The notes under the pieces were generated by a model, which was not told the DNA's origin, searched no databases, and saw nothing but the letters and a program-made list of their open reading frames with translations. The translations under genes were made by a program, and so were the position numbers. Positions 1-11,591 of a DNA stretch of 64,000 nucleotides are shown piece by piece. The stretch is from Cryptomeria japonica (taxonomy: Eukaryota > Streptophyta > Pinopsida > Cupressales > Cupressaceae), in contig NC_081412.1 of assembly GCF_030272615.1 (NCBI RefSeq), forward strand, positions 691,000,083-691,064,082. The letters run 5' to 3'. Each line of letters begins with the position of its first letter. Position 1 is the stretch's first letter.

Positions 1-760
1 ACCCTGAGGAAGACTCATTGTCTTACAAAAAGATTTGGATTACATTTGGAAGATCATGAACTAATAGAATAGCATCTCCTTGTGCCTAGTTATACTTCCA
101 GTTAAGCTCATATACTTCTCTACTACACTTCTTCATACTTCTTCTCTGCTATCGAAAGGTTAAAGCATTATTCACACATTACACACATTCACTGATATCG
201 TAGATACATCCGCAACAAGATATTACACCAATTTATACATATCATCAACCTATATTTCAAGGTTGGCTCAACCCACAACACAAATTAAAAGACACAACCA
301 TACACGCTAAAATAACACATGTGGACCAAAATGATGTCGGTTAAGACATAGTCTGGACCCAAATCAACTCCTTGAACATGAAACACCTCCAAGAATTATG
401 CCTTGAACATCTGCAACATTCTACAATCATAATGAATGTCGCATAACATGAAAATACCACCGGGTCAAGAAAATAATCAATAATGAGCACAATGATAAAT
501 GCAGACGAACAACACAGATATAACACAATCTAGAAACATCCACAAGCAATGTGAATTACCACAAAAACAACCACAACATCACCACCTACTAGAATTATCA
601 TTACCATTATATCAAACCTCAAGAACACTCACTCAATCGACTGACAAACTGAAAAATTTACTTGCGGACCTCCAAATCATGAACCACCTAAATTGAGGAT
701 ACACCATAATGTCCCTAACACATTGCCAAATCCGTAAACCAAGATATTGCAATTCCAGAG
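1..760 (-). repeat. Copia-B 3' LTR, left fragment (no gene seen)
   Basis: This AT-rich stretch holds no credible coding region. It is assigned to the Copia-B 3' LTR by position: Gypsy-A begins at 761 with TGTTAG, preceded by CAGAG, and on the far side of Gypsy-A the sequence resumes after TAGAG at 31353 and reaches an LTR end (CCAACA at 31636) next to the Copia-B polypurine tract. The outer LTR terminus is not in the window. The assignment is inference from the nest; I saw no second copy of this LTR to compare. Confidence 0.6.
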
Positions 761-3700
761 TGTTAGTGAAAAAATTTTGTCTTTCTTTAAATTGAATTGA
801 TTCTAAGCTATGTTACCCCCTTTGAAAGACAAAAGTTCAACCAAACAATTGGGCAAGTGTGACATACATCACTTCCCTCTGAATTTTAGATTGGTACAAC
901 TCCCTCCATTAGTTATTCAGGGAATAATCTAACTAAATAAACTAATATGCTTTTAACCTGAAAGCACATAAGGCTGCTTACTTCATTCTTAGATGAGAGG
1001 CCAGATAATATGTAAAATAATTCAGAATAACTTTCTACAAGATACTTTACCGCGAATATCAGAAGACATCAAAGCAAAGTTTAATAACATTGATTTTAGC
1101 ACTTCTTAAAGATAGACAAAAGAAGCAAAGTCTCTTCAACTAAAAATCTTTCTAAACAACATGGAAAGAAGCTCAATACTAATATCAACATCCACCATCA
1201 GAAAGATAATCAAAGACATTTTAATTAAACTAATATTTGTAAAGAAATACCACTCCACGGATTCAAACCCAAAGATTTTCCACCTGAAAATGCATATGAT
1301 CTTATATATATATTTCATGCAACAAAGACATAACAATACGCACATAAGTTCTTTCCAAGTTTAGATTCTGAAAGACTTGATCACTTCTTTCCACCAAAAA
1401 CCGAAACTTCTAAAATCTAAGTCTACTATTCTAACCCTTTCTCTATCATCCTTCATCTAATTTATAGTAGCTTTTTAAAGAACAGAGGAGGTCTCCCTAA
1501 AAACTCGACCTCCTCTGAGGCAGTTATAAAAACCAACAGAGTATTTAGGGAACAGATGTCTCAAAGTTATTGCAAGATTATGAAAAACATATAAAATAAA
1601 AACAAAGCATTAGCATCATGCTATGCCTCTTCTCCATCATCATCCTCTCCTCCACTTTTCTGGGCATCGTGGGCTGTTGTAAGCTCCTCAATTATAGAGT
1701 GACTCGGATTTTTCATGCCATTGATCTTTTCTTTTGCGGCTTCTTTCTCCCATCTATGTTTCACCATTTTCTCGGCATTCTTAGGTAACTAATCGTTACC
1801 AATGAACGTCATGGACTCAATTTGAGTGATTTGCGTTATATCTTCGGGACTGAAGTTGCCTTTGGCCTTAACTTTCTCCATGTGCAGCCTAAATGCCTTT
1901 ATCTCATCTTGCGTGTTCAGCCGACAAAGTCACAGTTGTCAATCATGGTCTGGGTTAACCACTTTATTGTCATTGACCAAACTACTCTGAAGTTCCTGAA
2001 GCTCGTATACAAAAGCCCTGGCATCAGAAATCACAGACTTGAATGTAATTACCTGCCATGCTATAGTTTTCTTTAATATGAAAAGCTGGCACTCATCAGT
2101 TACCAATTTGATTGAATTTTTTGCTAAAAACTTTGTAGCTCCATATTCCTCTATCTTGGTGAGCATGGGTAATACATTTTCCCATTTATGCTCTTCTTTT
2201 TCCCATGGCACAATCTGATTCTGAATCTCCGCAGTGAGGTTTTGCATCTCATCGCATAGCTTCCTAGAGCTTGTAATATATTTTTCACCATCTCTAATCA
2301 CTCCTTAAATCCATTTATCTACGGCCCATACGATGCTCTTGGCTCGCTGAACTTGATTCATCAGTTTCTTGTTCTCTGGTGAAGTGGGGTCAAAATATTC
2401 TGAAACATGCAATATGGGAAGTGCTCCAAAACAACCTATGTTATCAATGAACTAACCTAGAATATTGATATGTCATTTCAGTTCTCTTTTCTCTTGTCCA
2501 TCTTTTTCTAACCTGGTGAGCATCTTCTTAGCCGATACTTGGAAAATGTGATTATCAGAATCCCTACTCATGTTCCTGAGATCCACTTTGGTGACCTCAA
2601 AATCCTCTGCATTTACTTCCCTATTCTCATCTTTGGGCTTTTAGGAAGCAATTTCAGCAACCCACCTCCTAGTCTTTTCATCAACATCCAATCTCGTAGT
2701 TGTTTTGAACTTCTTATGTCTGGGATCCTTCTCCATGTACTTAACCACCATGTCTTGAATTGGGATGGACACTGGAATGAAACTTCGCTTCTTTCTTACT
2801 GAAGTGGTTAGCCATTTAGGACTTGCACTTGAACTAGTTGTTCCTCCCATTGCTTTAGGTGGCGGCATCATGGCTACAGTGATCGCATGAGAATCCATGG
2901 TGTTGACAATGTCACTATCAAGGTCCTCGACTTCGAAAACCTAAGTATCAAGGATTTTGTCTTTTACCTTTGTGTCTTTGACATGGTCCATTTTCTTCTG
3001 CACAGCACTCCATGACCTTGTATATCGAGGAGCAGAAATGTCCAGAGCCGGATTAGGCTTGTGCTTGGTGTGAGATAACTTCTTATTTTTACCTGCATGA
3101 ACAGGCATAGAAGTGGGGTTAGAAAAATGTTTTGGGGGACGTAGAGCAACCTCACTATCTCTTGCAAGATCAATTTTGATGCCTATTTTCATTGCTCTTC
3201 TATTATTAACCTAATTTGTGATTATTTCCAAGACTCTCTTTGTTTTAAGTTGTATATCATCCTCCTCTTCCACATCCCAATTTATGCAGGATGTTTCGGG
3301 TTCAGCTTGGTCTAGATATCCAGGTTAAAAAAGCTCTAGATAATCCTCTTCGATCCCACTTACATCAAGTTTCACCTATAGTGAAACTACCTATTCCAGA
3401 ACCATTCTCATGTTTGCCTAAAAGATATAATGCCTAATTGAATAGGAAAATGATCCTCCCATTTATCTCTAGGTTGAGCTTTCTTAATTACGATAGATAG
3501 CTGCCTACAGATCTCAGCAAGAACAAAACAATCTAAACAAAAACGAGGAAGTCTGAAAGGCTCCTCTTCAAAACCACCTACCCTTATGTAACAGAAATAA
3601 GAAAACTAAACAAAGAAACTACCATATCTTTTCACTAATGCCTGGGCATCTCCAAACATCCTCTTAGTTTTCATGTTCTTTAACTCATAACACAAATCTC

Positions 3701-5496
3701 CTAGGAAAGCATTATGTTCTCTCCTAAAATCTTGCAATGCATTATCTTTTTGTAACATAGGGTAAAAGTCATACACAGAAACATCTCCCTCAGCAAGCTA
3801 CCTAGGTATTCCCACTATTTCTTTAACACATGCCAGACAATATATCAAATACCAGGACATAAAGAAATCTTGCTTGAACTTCTTCGCCATGCTCAGCTAT
3901 TCCCTCATGGAGTTGGCAATAAGCTCTGCCTAGTCGAGATACTGCTTTCCTTCCAACACCAGTTGCACATAACAGTAAATCCAATCATCAAAGTTGTAGG
4001 CCTCATCTAAACCTCTAACTCGATGTAACAGTAACATAACATCATGGATGTGGGGAAGCATGTGATTCTTGTTGGGATACTTGGGTAACCTGGAGCCACC
4101 CCTTTGAGGAACTTTCAACCAATGTTTCGCTATATTATTTCGGTGTCCAGTTTTATCCGCATTGAACTTAGTGATTGATTAGGCGAGAGAAAAATTTGAG
4201 AACTGATAATCAAGCAATTTGAAAACAGAGGAAATAACTTCCCTGTTAATCACGAGGAGGGTTTCACCATTATCTCTCTTGATAGTTTTAGAAATAGGAT
4301 CATACCTCGCAATGCACTCCCTAACAAATTATGGGCAAGGGATTGCAGGAGAAAAGGTTGTCACTTCTACAAGACCACTACTTAGAATTTCTAAACCAAA
4401 TGAACCATCAATTCCTTTAAACACCCTTTCCTTCAAAACTTCCAAATTTTCTCCTTTCAGGTCTATATCACTGACAATGGGTTTTGTGCAAGCAAGACTA
4501 AAAATATTTCCGAAAAGGTGTAGACTGGACTGCATAATTCATAAATAACAACCCTTTTTTCCCCCAGCAAATTTAATTATGAGAGAGAAAAATAGCTAAA
4601 AATCACTTGGAGAAGATAGGAATCAAACTCACCTTCACAGTTGAAACCAATCGAACAATTACCAGTAGACAAACCTTCTATCAAACACTCCACAGCAATC
4701 AAGAACAAGTTTCAAAAATCAATCACTTCATACCTTATAGCAAAAGAAGTGATACAAACTTATTTAGTGCATTAATTATGGACGTCAACTCAAATGTGTT
4801 GAGCATTGGGATTTGACATCACTCGTGTGTATTGAATGCATGGCAGCACTTTCGAGGTAACCGCCAATTTCCAAAAATGTTTACTTGCCTTCAAAAATCG
4901 GCCAGTTCACGTCACCCGAGATATGGTTCAATCTTCATCACACTTAGCAATAAATGCACCATCATGCCTTTTAGTCCATGGGACCCACCTGATTTGAACA
5001 CGCATGAACAATTTGAACTGACTTCATGAGGGTTTAGGTAGTTCAAAGCATACACTGCGCCAAGGAAATTATCTTTGAAAAGATTAACTCTGTTAAGTGT
5101 CGTTGGTCTTTTGAAATTCATTGAACATGTTGAACACCACTGAATTTTTTGAACTAGGTTCAAAGAGTTCACAGCCCAAAGAAAGAGGATATAACACATC
5201 ATACGCGACCATGAAATAGAACTTTTGCAAAAACACTTGAGTGAACGTTAGCATGAAAATGTTTTAGACAACTTAGAACCTGCGGTACCTAAATGAACAT
5301 TATGAACTCTTTTCAAAATGGTTCAAGGGGTTCACGAGGTTCAAACTACCTGTTGAAACTTTGACACTATAGATTAAGAGACAATTTACCAACAAATTAA
5401 GGATTGAATCAAAGAATTTCTGAAAAGATAAAGACTCAAATAAAATTTTGGTAAGGCGGCTTACTCTTGTTATGAGGGATGAATGACAGGATAACA
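761..5496 (-). repeat. Gypsy-A 3' LTR (4736 bp)
   Basis: The LTR has the short inverted ends TGTTA...TAACA. It aligns over its whole length with the split 5' LTR, apart from 3418-4460, which the 5' copy lacks. It is also homologous to soloLTR-D and, more distantly, to the Gypsy-C LTR. Roughly the outer 0.9 kb at each end is non-coding and the middle 2.9 kb carries the LTR reading frame on the minus strand. The first kilobase on the element strand (about 4540-5496) is rich in TTGAAC/GTTCAA words. Confidence 0.92.
1621..4535 (-). pseudogene. LTR-encoded reading frame, Gypsy-A 3' LTR copy (decayed)
   Basis: A sense-strand reading frame fills the centre of the LTR. It starts at the ATG ending at 4535 (MQSSLHLFG) and ends with the acidic tail GEDDDGEEA before the stop at 1621-1623. 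Recognisable blocks against soloLTR-D are 4329-4535, 3930-4118 (KVPQRGGSRLPK), 2941-3192, 2641-2898 (PKWLTTSV, IPIQDMVV) and 1939-2301 (coiled-coil-like, rich in E and K). Stops and frameshifts separate them; one stop falls in GND*LPK, where the 5' LTR copy reads GNNQLPK. It resembles neither gag nor pol, and I do not recognise a domain with confidence. It could be an element gene that moved into the LTR, or a captured host sequence. Confidence 0.75.
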
Positions 5497-5644
5497 TTGG
5501 CTCTGACTGGGGATTGTATTTTGTGAAAAATGCAAAGAACTCTAAATCTCTGGTTTGGCACAACAAAAATAGAAAGGGGAGAAAGAGGACAAACACAAAA
5601 CAAAAATCTAATCTACTATGTGCAGGAACTCTTAACCACAGATT

Positions 5645-6998
5645 TCAAATTTTATAGAGCTTGAGGTACTGCCCATTATAGGTATAGGGCATAACCGTTC
5701 CATCAAAATAATTCAGTCCGAATGCATTCGGTCCCACTACTTCATGGATCTTGAATGGCCCTTTCCACAATGAATCAAATTTTCCATGGGAACCTTTTGG
5801 TTCTCTTCTCTTGTCCCACAATAGTACCTCATCTCCTTTAAGGAAACCTCTTGGTCCAACTCTCATATCAAAGATCTTCTTCACCCTATTATGATGTCAG
5901 AAATTATGTCCACTAACATCTCTCTTTCCTCTTCCAACTTCATCAAATACATGACTCTCTTCTCCAAAGCATTTTGGAAAAAGGAGTCCTCAATTACGGT
6001 TTGAAGTCTCGCCACTGCCAATTATAGAGGTAAAGAAACCTTTGCACCAATCCCATACACCAGTTCATAAGGTGCCATCCCAATTTCTCTTTTAGGAGTA
6101 ATTATATCTGCCCATAAGGCTTCATATACCTTTTTATGCCAATTCCAGGCATTATCATCAACTAACTTCTTCATGATGGCTACCAAGTTCTTGTTTCTTG
6201 ATTCTGCTACCCCATTACCTTGCAGAAAGTAATCGGAGGAATGTGAAAGAGAAATTTGATGTTCATAACAGAACATAGTCAATTCTTTAGAAGAGAAATA
6301 TGATGCATTATCTGCAACAATCTTCTGAGGGACCCCAAAACGGACTAAAATGCAATCTTTGAGAAAATTACACACTACCTCTGAGTTCACCTTCTTAGTG
6401 GGGACAGCCTCTACCCAGTTAGTAAAATAGTCCTTACTGTCAGAATATTCATATGACCAGCACTAGAATGAGGATTTATTGGACCAATAAAATCAATACC
6501 CCATTGTTTGAAAGGTTCATCCACTATCACGGACCTTAAAGGTAGAGCAGCTAAATGTGGTTTTCCAGAAAAGAGTTGACATTTTTCACATCCCTTAACA
6601 TAAGTATATGCATCACGAAACATACCAGGCCAATAAAAGAAATTTCTTAAAATCTTAAAAGCGGTTACTGAGGATGAGAAATGTCCACCACAGGCTCCAT
6701 CATGATAAACTTCCATAAGCTTTTGTTGTTGAGGCTTATCTACACACCTCAAATAGGTACCATCCAAGCCTTTTTTGTACAAAATGTCTCGCCAAATAAC
6801 ATACTTAGCTACTTTCAATTTGAGATTCCTTTGTTCTTTAGTTGAAAAATGACTCGGGCAACTGCCATAGGTCAAATAATAAGCTACATCAGAAAACCAT
6901 GAATCTTGCAACCCAATTAATAGAGTTAATGGTGGCTCTTTTTCTGTCTCCATCTTATTTTCTACTATTAATCTCCATAAGCCTTGTCCTTTAACCAT
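5645..6998 (-). pseudogene. Gypsy-A integrase (frameshifted)
   Basis: Integrase inserts the cDNA copy into the host chromosome. The N-terminal zinc-binding region lies in 6411-6998 (HDGACGGHF followed by GCEKCQLF). The catalytic core has its first Asp in QWGIDFIGP, then a frameshift near 6411, the second Asp in VADNASYF and the Glu in GVAESRNKN (6022-6390). The C-terminal part is 5645-5884 (FKIHEVVGPNAFGLNYFDG) and ends in LKLYKI without a chromodomain. A stop near 6020 sits where the family usually has Gln. The linker 5885-6021 is out of frame. The segment 5497-5644 up to the LTR is non-coding, and no convincing polypurine tract is visible in it. Confidence 0.88.
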
Positions 6999-7028
6999 CT
7001 TTGTAGGATGAATATCTAGATCATATTC

Positions 7029-7493
7029 CTAAATTTTGGTTACCCATGTCTCTATTTTATTGAGTCCGACTTCTTGCTGAGTTAAAATACTTTTCACTGC
7101 AGAATCTGGAACAAACACCACAGAATGAGAATGCAGAATATAATACCTAAATTGTTTAACTGCTTTAACCACGGAAAAGGCTTGTTTTTCTGAGAGTGAA
7201 TACTTAAGCTCGTGTTTATTAAGAGGGACACTCATGAATTCTATAGGCACTTCAGTCCTAGATTCATCTACCTGTAATAACATTCCTGACATTGTATGTT
7301 CTGAGGCATAATAGTATATGACGAAATTCTTTTTAAAATCTGGGTTGATGAGGGTAGGCGCATTGGCAACTGAGTTCTTGATCTTTTCAAATGCTTCTTT
7401 GGCTTCATCAATCCATTTAAAAGGAAACTTCTCACTCAGCAAGTTGATGATGTGCTTAGTAGTTTCTACAAATTCAGGTACAAACCTTCTCAA
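7029..7493 (-). pseudogene. Gypsy-A RNase H following RT (degenerate active site)
   Basis: This is the RNase H domain that normally follows gypsy RT and digests the RNA of the RNA-DNA hybrid. The reading continues from RT after an in-frame TAG at about 7500 and contains the linker RRFVPEFVETTKHI and then FVIYYYASEHTMSGMLLQ. Most gypsy elements have an Asp in the YTDAS-type motif; here the position reads YYYAS, so the first catalytic carboxylate is missing. The Glu in SLSEKQAF and an Asp in FVPDSAV remain. Loss of this Asp is, from memory, common in Tat elements that carry a second RNase H. The segment ends at a TAG in WVTKI*EYDL. Confidence 0.82.
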
Positions 7494-7502
7494 GAAATTT
7501 AC

Positions 7503-8234
7503 CTAACCGAAAAATGACCTTACTCCAGTCCGATTTGAAGGCAAGATAAGGTGTTGGATTGCATTGACTCTTTCTGGATCAATCTTGACACCCTCCTTTG
7601 AAATGATGTGCCCCAATAATTTGCCCTCAGTTACACATAAAACTGACTTTTTTGGATTCAACGAGATACCATGTTCTCGACAACATTGTAGAACTACCCT
7701 CAGATCTTTGAGATGATTTTTCCTATCTTTAGAAAACATAGTCAAGTCATCTAGGTAAACAACAATAATTCTATCACAAAAATCCCTAAAAGAAGAATCC
7801 ATGGCCCTTTGAAAATTCACTTCGGCATTAATCAAACCAAAAGGCATATGATTATATGCAAACGTTCCCCATGGAGTGATGAATGTTGTCTTGTGTTGTT
7901 CATTCTCTACAACACCAATTTGATTGTAACCAGAAAAACCGTCTAACATTGACATCATTTCCGACCCAGCTACTGTCTAGAAAATATGGTCCATATTGGG
8001 TAAAGCATAGTTATCCTTAAGACTTGCCTGGTTCAGATTGCGAAAATATACACAAATCCGAATTTCCCCATTTTTCTTCCTCACAGGTACTATGTTGGCC
8101 ACCCAAGTAGAGTGATGAATTGGATATATAATTCTGGCTTTTAGCATTTTATCTACTTCTTTGAAAATTGTGTCTACCATCATGGGATTGAAATTTCTTA
8201 GTTTTTGTCTAAAAGGAGAAACATCGGGCTTCAA
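7503..8234 (-). pseudogene. Gypsy-A reverse transcriptase (one in-frame stop)
   Basis: RT copies the element RNA into DNA. Conserved blocks in order are PVRKKNGEIRICVYFRNLNQ, then LPNMDHIF, an in-frame TAG at about 7976, SMLDGFSGYNQI, FAYNHMPFGLINAEVNFQRAM and the catalytic VVYLDDLTMFS, a YLDD in place of the more common YVDD or YIDD. GHIISKEGVKIDPERV follows. The order and motifs are typical of Ty3/gypsy. The TAG sits where related elements have Gln. Upstream, 8235-8333 is a linker with stops joining RT to the RNase H-like segment. Confidence 0.9.
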
Positions 8235-8333
8235 CGGAATTTGATGTTGAAACTATCCATTCCTAAATTCCTTCAAATCATCATATGACTAGGTGAATAC
8301 GTCAATGTATTCTTTCAATAACTCAGTGAGCAT

Positions 8334-9126
8334 TCATTTCTCTTCAGAAGAACAACATTTGCCGATGGTTAGCAATCTAGGGTTAGATTCATCACCCAGA
8401 TTGATCTTCTCACAACCCACCTTACTGTCATTATCAAGAACTTTCTTGCTAGTGAACACATCATTACGGGTGAAAAACCTCTCTAGAGTCACCAAACCTT
8501 TCAGGATTTTGTTTCCCTTAAGCTGAATGAAACTCTTATCAGAATCAATACCAGGATCCGGGAAAAATTCTTTACACAAATCTTCAGAACCCTCAAAATA
8601 TGATTGGACAAAGAAATGGGTACACTCCATGAAATCTTTAATTTGAGCATTTGTATCAAATACTTGCCAATGATTCAAATTGTTAGGGACACTAGGCCTA
8701 TAAATCATTTCAATCCTATAAGAATCATTCTTAAAATCTGGGTGTGGTAACAAGAGAGAAGCTGAAATGGCTAATGAATTTGCCCTAGAGTTTTGCTCTC
8801 TTGATATGGCTTCAATCGAGAAAGCATCAAAAAACTCTATCTCATCCCAAAATCTATTTCTATAATGTTTTAGTCTATCATTCTTAACAGAATAAACATT
8901 TCTTACCTGTTTAACAATCAACTCCGCATCACCTTTAACTCTAAGCAATTTTTATACCCTTATATTTGGCTTCATTCAACCCTAAAAGTAATGCCTCATA
9001 TTCCACTGTGTTATTTGTATTCTTGAAATCTAATTTAAAGGAAAAAGGAAAAATGTTACCATCAGGGGAAAGTAGAACTACCCCCACTCCTGAACCAGAA
9101 TTGGCACAGCTTCCATCAAATTCCAT
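8334..9126 (-). pseudogene. Gypsy-A archaeal-type RNase H placed before RT
   Basis: This RNase HI-like domain resembles the aRNH of Tat retrotransposons. Motifs are MEFDGSCANSGSGVGVVL (first Asp), NNTVEYEALLLGLNEAK (Glu), then a frameshift near 8945, and VKGDAELIVKQV (second Asp). The last motif reads REQNSRANSLA, where an Asp is normal in the ADSLA position, so the fourth carboxylate appears as Asn. A tail of about 150 residues (HPDFKNDSYRIEMIYRPS) continues towards RT. The domain lies upstream of RT, between protease and RT, whereas in the Ogre/Retand arrangement I know it lies between RNase H and integrase. The start follows a TAA at 9127-9129. Confidence 0.8.
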
Positions 9127-9351
9127 TTACCACAATTCATCTTGTTTATCAACTGCTTCTTCTAATTCTTCTTTATCAGTTGCAAGAATGAGATAATTTC
9201 CAAATTCACACTCTTGGAAAAGAGTTTGGGCTTTGGGGTTATCAGAAGGAAAGAGTGTATATTTGTTTTTTGGTTCAGGTTCAAGTTTGACCTTCAAATT
9301 CCCTAGTGGAATGATAGCTTCTACCCAAATCCATCTTGATTTCACCTCCAA

Positions 9352-10123
9352 GATCTTTGCAGAAAGTCCTACTTAAAAGCATCCCATAACTTGTAGGAAT
9401 ATCGGCAACCAAAAGGGTCAGTTTTACCCTTTTATCAGGACATGCTGCAAGCACTGCTTGAGCATCCTTTACCTGCCCAATGAGAGGGACCTACTTTCCA
9501 TCCATCAAGTAACATCTTCCAAATGTTTTTGTAAGTGAAACCTAAAGCTCTCGCAACAGATGATGGCATTATGTTATCTGATGCCCCTGAATCTATAATA
9601 CAATTGTTAAGCTTCTAACCATTCAGGAGGAGAGAGATATAAAAAGGTTCAGGCTTCAGAACTTCAGTGTCAAGCTTATCTTCAGCATTATGAAAGGCAT
9701 AGCGGTTAATCGAATCAGTGGGAGGGCAAGAAGCAGATGCAAATTTTTCAACAGCAAACAAATCATTATCAACCCCACACTTATGCACTAAGGACTCTGA
9801 GGTAAGATCTCCTTTTACATATTTGACCAACTTGTCTAATTCCTTCAGGTTTATTTCAAATATTCGGCAGTGGAAAGTTGAACAGTTTAAGCTTTGCAAA
9901 ATTCAATTATGTCAAAGGGAGGAGAAAGAGAAGAATTATTTTTACTTTCAATATTCCTTTGTAAAATCTTAACTTCAGGAGTCTTTACATGAAAGGAAGA
10001 ATCATTTCTTGTGGGATCCTTACCCTTGAAACTAGTTCTAGTAGAGTTTGGAAAAGGAGTGGGTTGGGGGGTTCGTTGATTCCTTGTAAGGATTGCACAT
10101 GCAGGGTCTTCAAGAGTTACCAA
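9352..10123 (-). pseudogene. Gypsy-A gag C-terminal linker and aspartic protease (frameshifted)
   Basis: The segment continues gag in another frame from LVTLEDPACAILTRN (10123 side), through KELDKLVKYVKGD, to a retroviral-type protease whose active site reads IDSGASDNIMPSS at about 9560-9600. The protease cuts the polyprotein. Gypsy-C has the parallel order at 63090-63706, including VTLEDPSCVVLTRN and YGASDNIMPS, which confirms the reading. Several frame changes and stops break it, and the C-terminal half of the protease is out of frame. The block 9127-9351 (SRWIWVEAIIPLGNLKVKLE) links it to the RNase H-like domain. Confidence 0.8.
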
Positions 10124-11138
10124 AATATTTCTACCTCTTTTTGAATCTGATTCATATTCAAGGTAAAAGGATCCAGAGTCGCCAGGTACTTCTTCAATCT
10201 TCTCTTCTCCAACAAAATCTCTGAGTTCATCCTTAGGTTTCCCATTTGGACATGCCTTATCATATCAGGACAAGAGCTCCCATCATGATCTGAGGTAAGG
10301 TGAAAAGAGCACATTGCACCTTTATTAGGAGGAGCCTCTATTTGCAATCTTTGCAGGGCAGCAGGAAGTTGCAAAGTTCGTCCATAATTATACTGGTTTG
10401 GTTTTTTTCTACTTATATCTTGATATGGTTGTGGGTAAGAACCTCCAGTTTTTGGGATTTGCCTTTTCAAGGCAATCATATCATTGACTAGTCTTTGAAT
10501 AACTGGATCAGTCAAAGAGGTGGAAGCTTGAGATTGACCTTGAGGAATTTGCACATCTTTTCTCCACTTCCCAGTTGTTATTAGATCATCTTCAAGCTCT
10601 ATAGCCTGGTTTTGTGCAGTATCAAGATTAGTTTGTCTATTCCTTCTGAGATGGAAACCAACATCAGGAGGAATAGAGTTGATAAAGAAACATTGTTGGT
10701 TATCAGCAGTTGGTCTTTTAGCCTAGGGAATTTTATGAATAATCTTATTATACCTAGCTACATAATCTCACATTGGCTCATGGATCTCCTTCTCCATTTG
10801 TGTGAGCTGAGCTAAAAGTGAGTGTTCATCATCAACACTCTTAAACCATTTCTCAAAAGCAGTTTTCATTGTTTGCTAATCAGTTACTGATCCTGCTTGC
10901 AGATGACTAAACCAATATGTTGCTCCCTCAGTCAAGGTCTGAGTGAAAAGCCTGATAGCACATCCTCATGCTGCACTACCAATATCCCAGTGGCTACATT
11001 AAAGGAATTCAAATGTTCTTCAACTGAGATTTTCCCATCTCCATTGAACTTAGGCAAAACATCCCTAGCCCCTTTCGGAAGAGAATTATGAGCACCGAGG
11101 GCAAGAGGCCCGACTGCAGCACCCCATGGTTGGGCCAT
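10117..11138 (-). pseudogene. Gypsy-A gag (capsid, decayed)
   Basis: Gag forms the cytoplasmic particle. The chosen start is the ATG at 11138 (MAQPWGAAVGPL), because the Gypsy-C gag starts the same way (MAQSWGASIGPL). The capsid core follows: LPKFNGDGKISVEEHLNSF, then a frameshift and stops around 10600-10930, the block ELEDDLITTGKW, and an open C-terminal part at 10117-10554 (LTDPVIQRLVNDMIALKRQ). The zinc-knuckle-like CSFHLTSDHDGSSCPD differs from a classical CCHC. It matches the gypsy retrotransposon gag family by order and by comparison with Gypsy-C, which needs fewer repairs. Confidence 0.82.
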
Positions 11139-11165
11139 GATGAAAATAGGGTAAATAGTTACCAT

Positions 11166-11568
11166 GGAGGTGCTTGAATTCCAGAAAGCGTTAATTCTTG
11201 CTAGTGGCTAGAAGAGAGAGGAACTTTGGGAGTAGCTTTAGTAGGAGAAGAAAGTCTACTTTTAGCATTCCTCTTGGGAGTGAAATTTGTGGAAAATGGT
11301 AACCCTTTTAGTTCTTTGAAACAATTATCAACAACCCCCTCTCTCCTTTGTGATCTGGTATAAGGACAACAATCCAGTGCTATTTCTTCTAGGGTCTCTA
11401 AACAACTCTTTCAATCACAGCAATGTTCTTGGATTATTGGAATTCTTCTCAACCGTTCACCTTTTTCTTTTTCTCTTTCCAAAACAAAGCAATCATGCTG
11501 ATACCGTTGGTTATGAGTTTCAGTTCTAACACATATGTAACATATTGATCTATTGAATATTGACGTAT
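11166..11568 (-). other. Gypsy-A leader between primer-binding site and gag, no gene seen
   Basis: About 400 bp of non-coding sequence separates the primer-binding site from the gag start. I saw no coding region, structured repeat or clear regulatory motif in it. Confidence 0.6.
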
Positions 11569-11591
11569 CCCCAACAGAGTCACCAAAAATC
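11569..11591 (-). promoter_or_regulatory. Gypsy-A primer-binding site
   Basis: On the minus strand the 5' LTR ends in CACTAACA and is followed by GATTTTTGGTGACTCTGTTG. The same place in Gypsy-C (61710) reads GATTTTTGGCAACTCTACTA. The TGGnnACTCTnnTnGGGA form matches the tRNA-primed start site described for Tat/Ogre-type elements. I recall tRNA-Arg as the Ogre primer but cannot confirm it here. Confidence 0.75.

Noticed and set aside
5645-5884. Chromodomain after the Gypsy-A integrase
   Set aside because: The segment has the C-terminal integrase fold words and ends soon after; no chromodomain aromatic pattern is visible.
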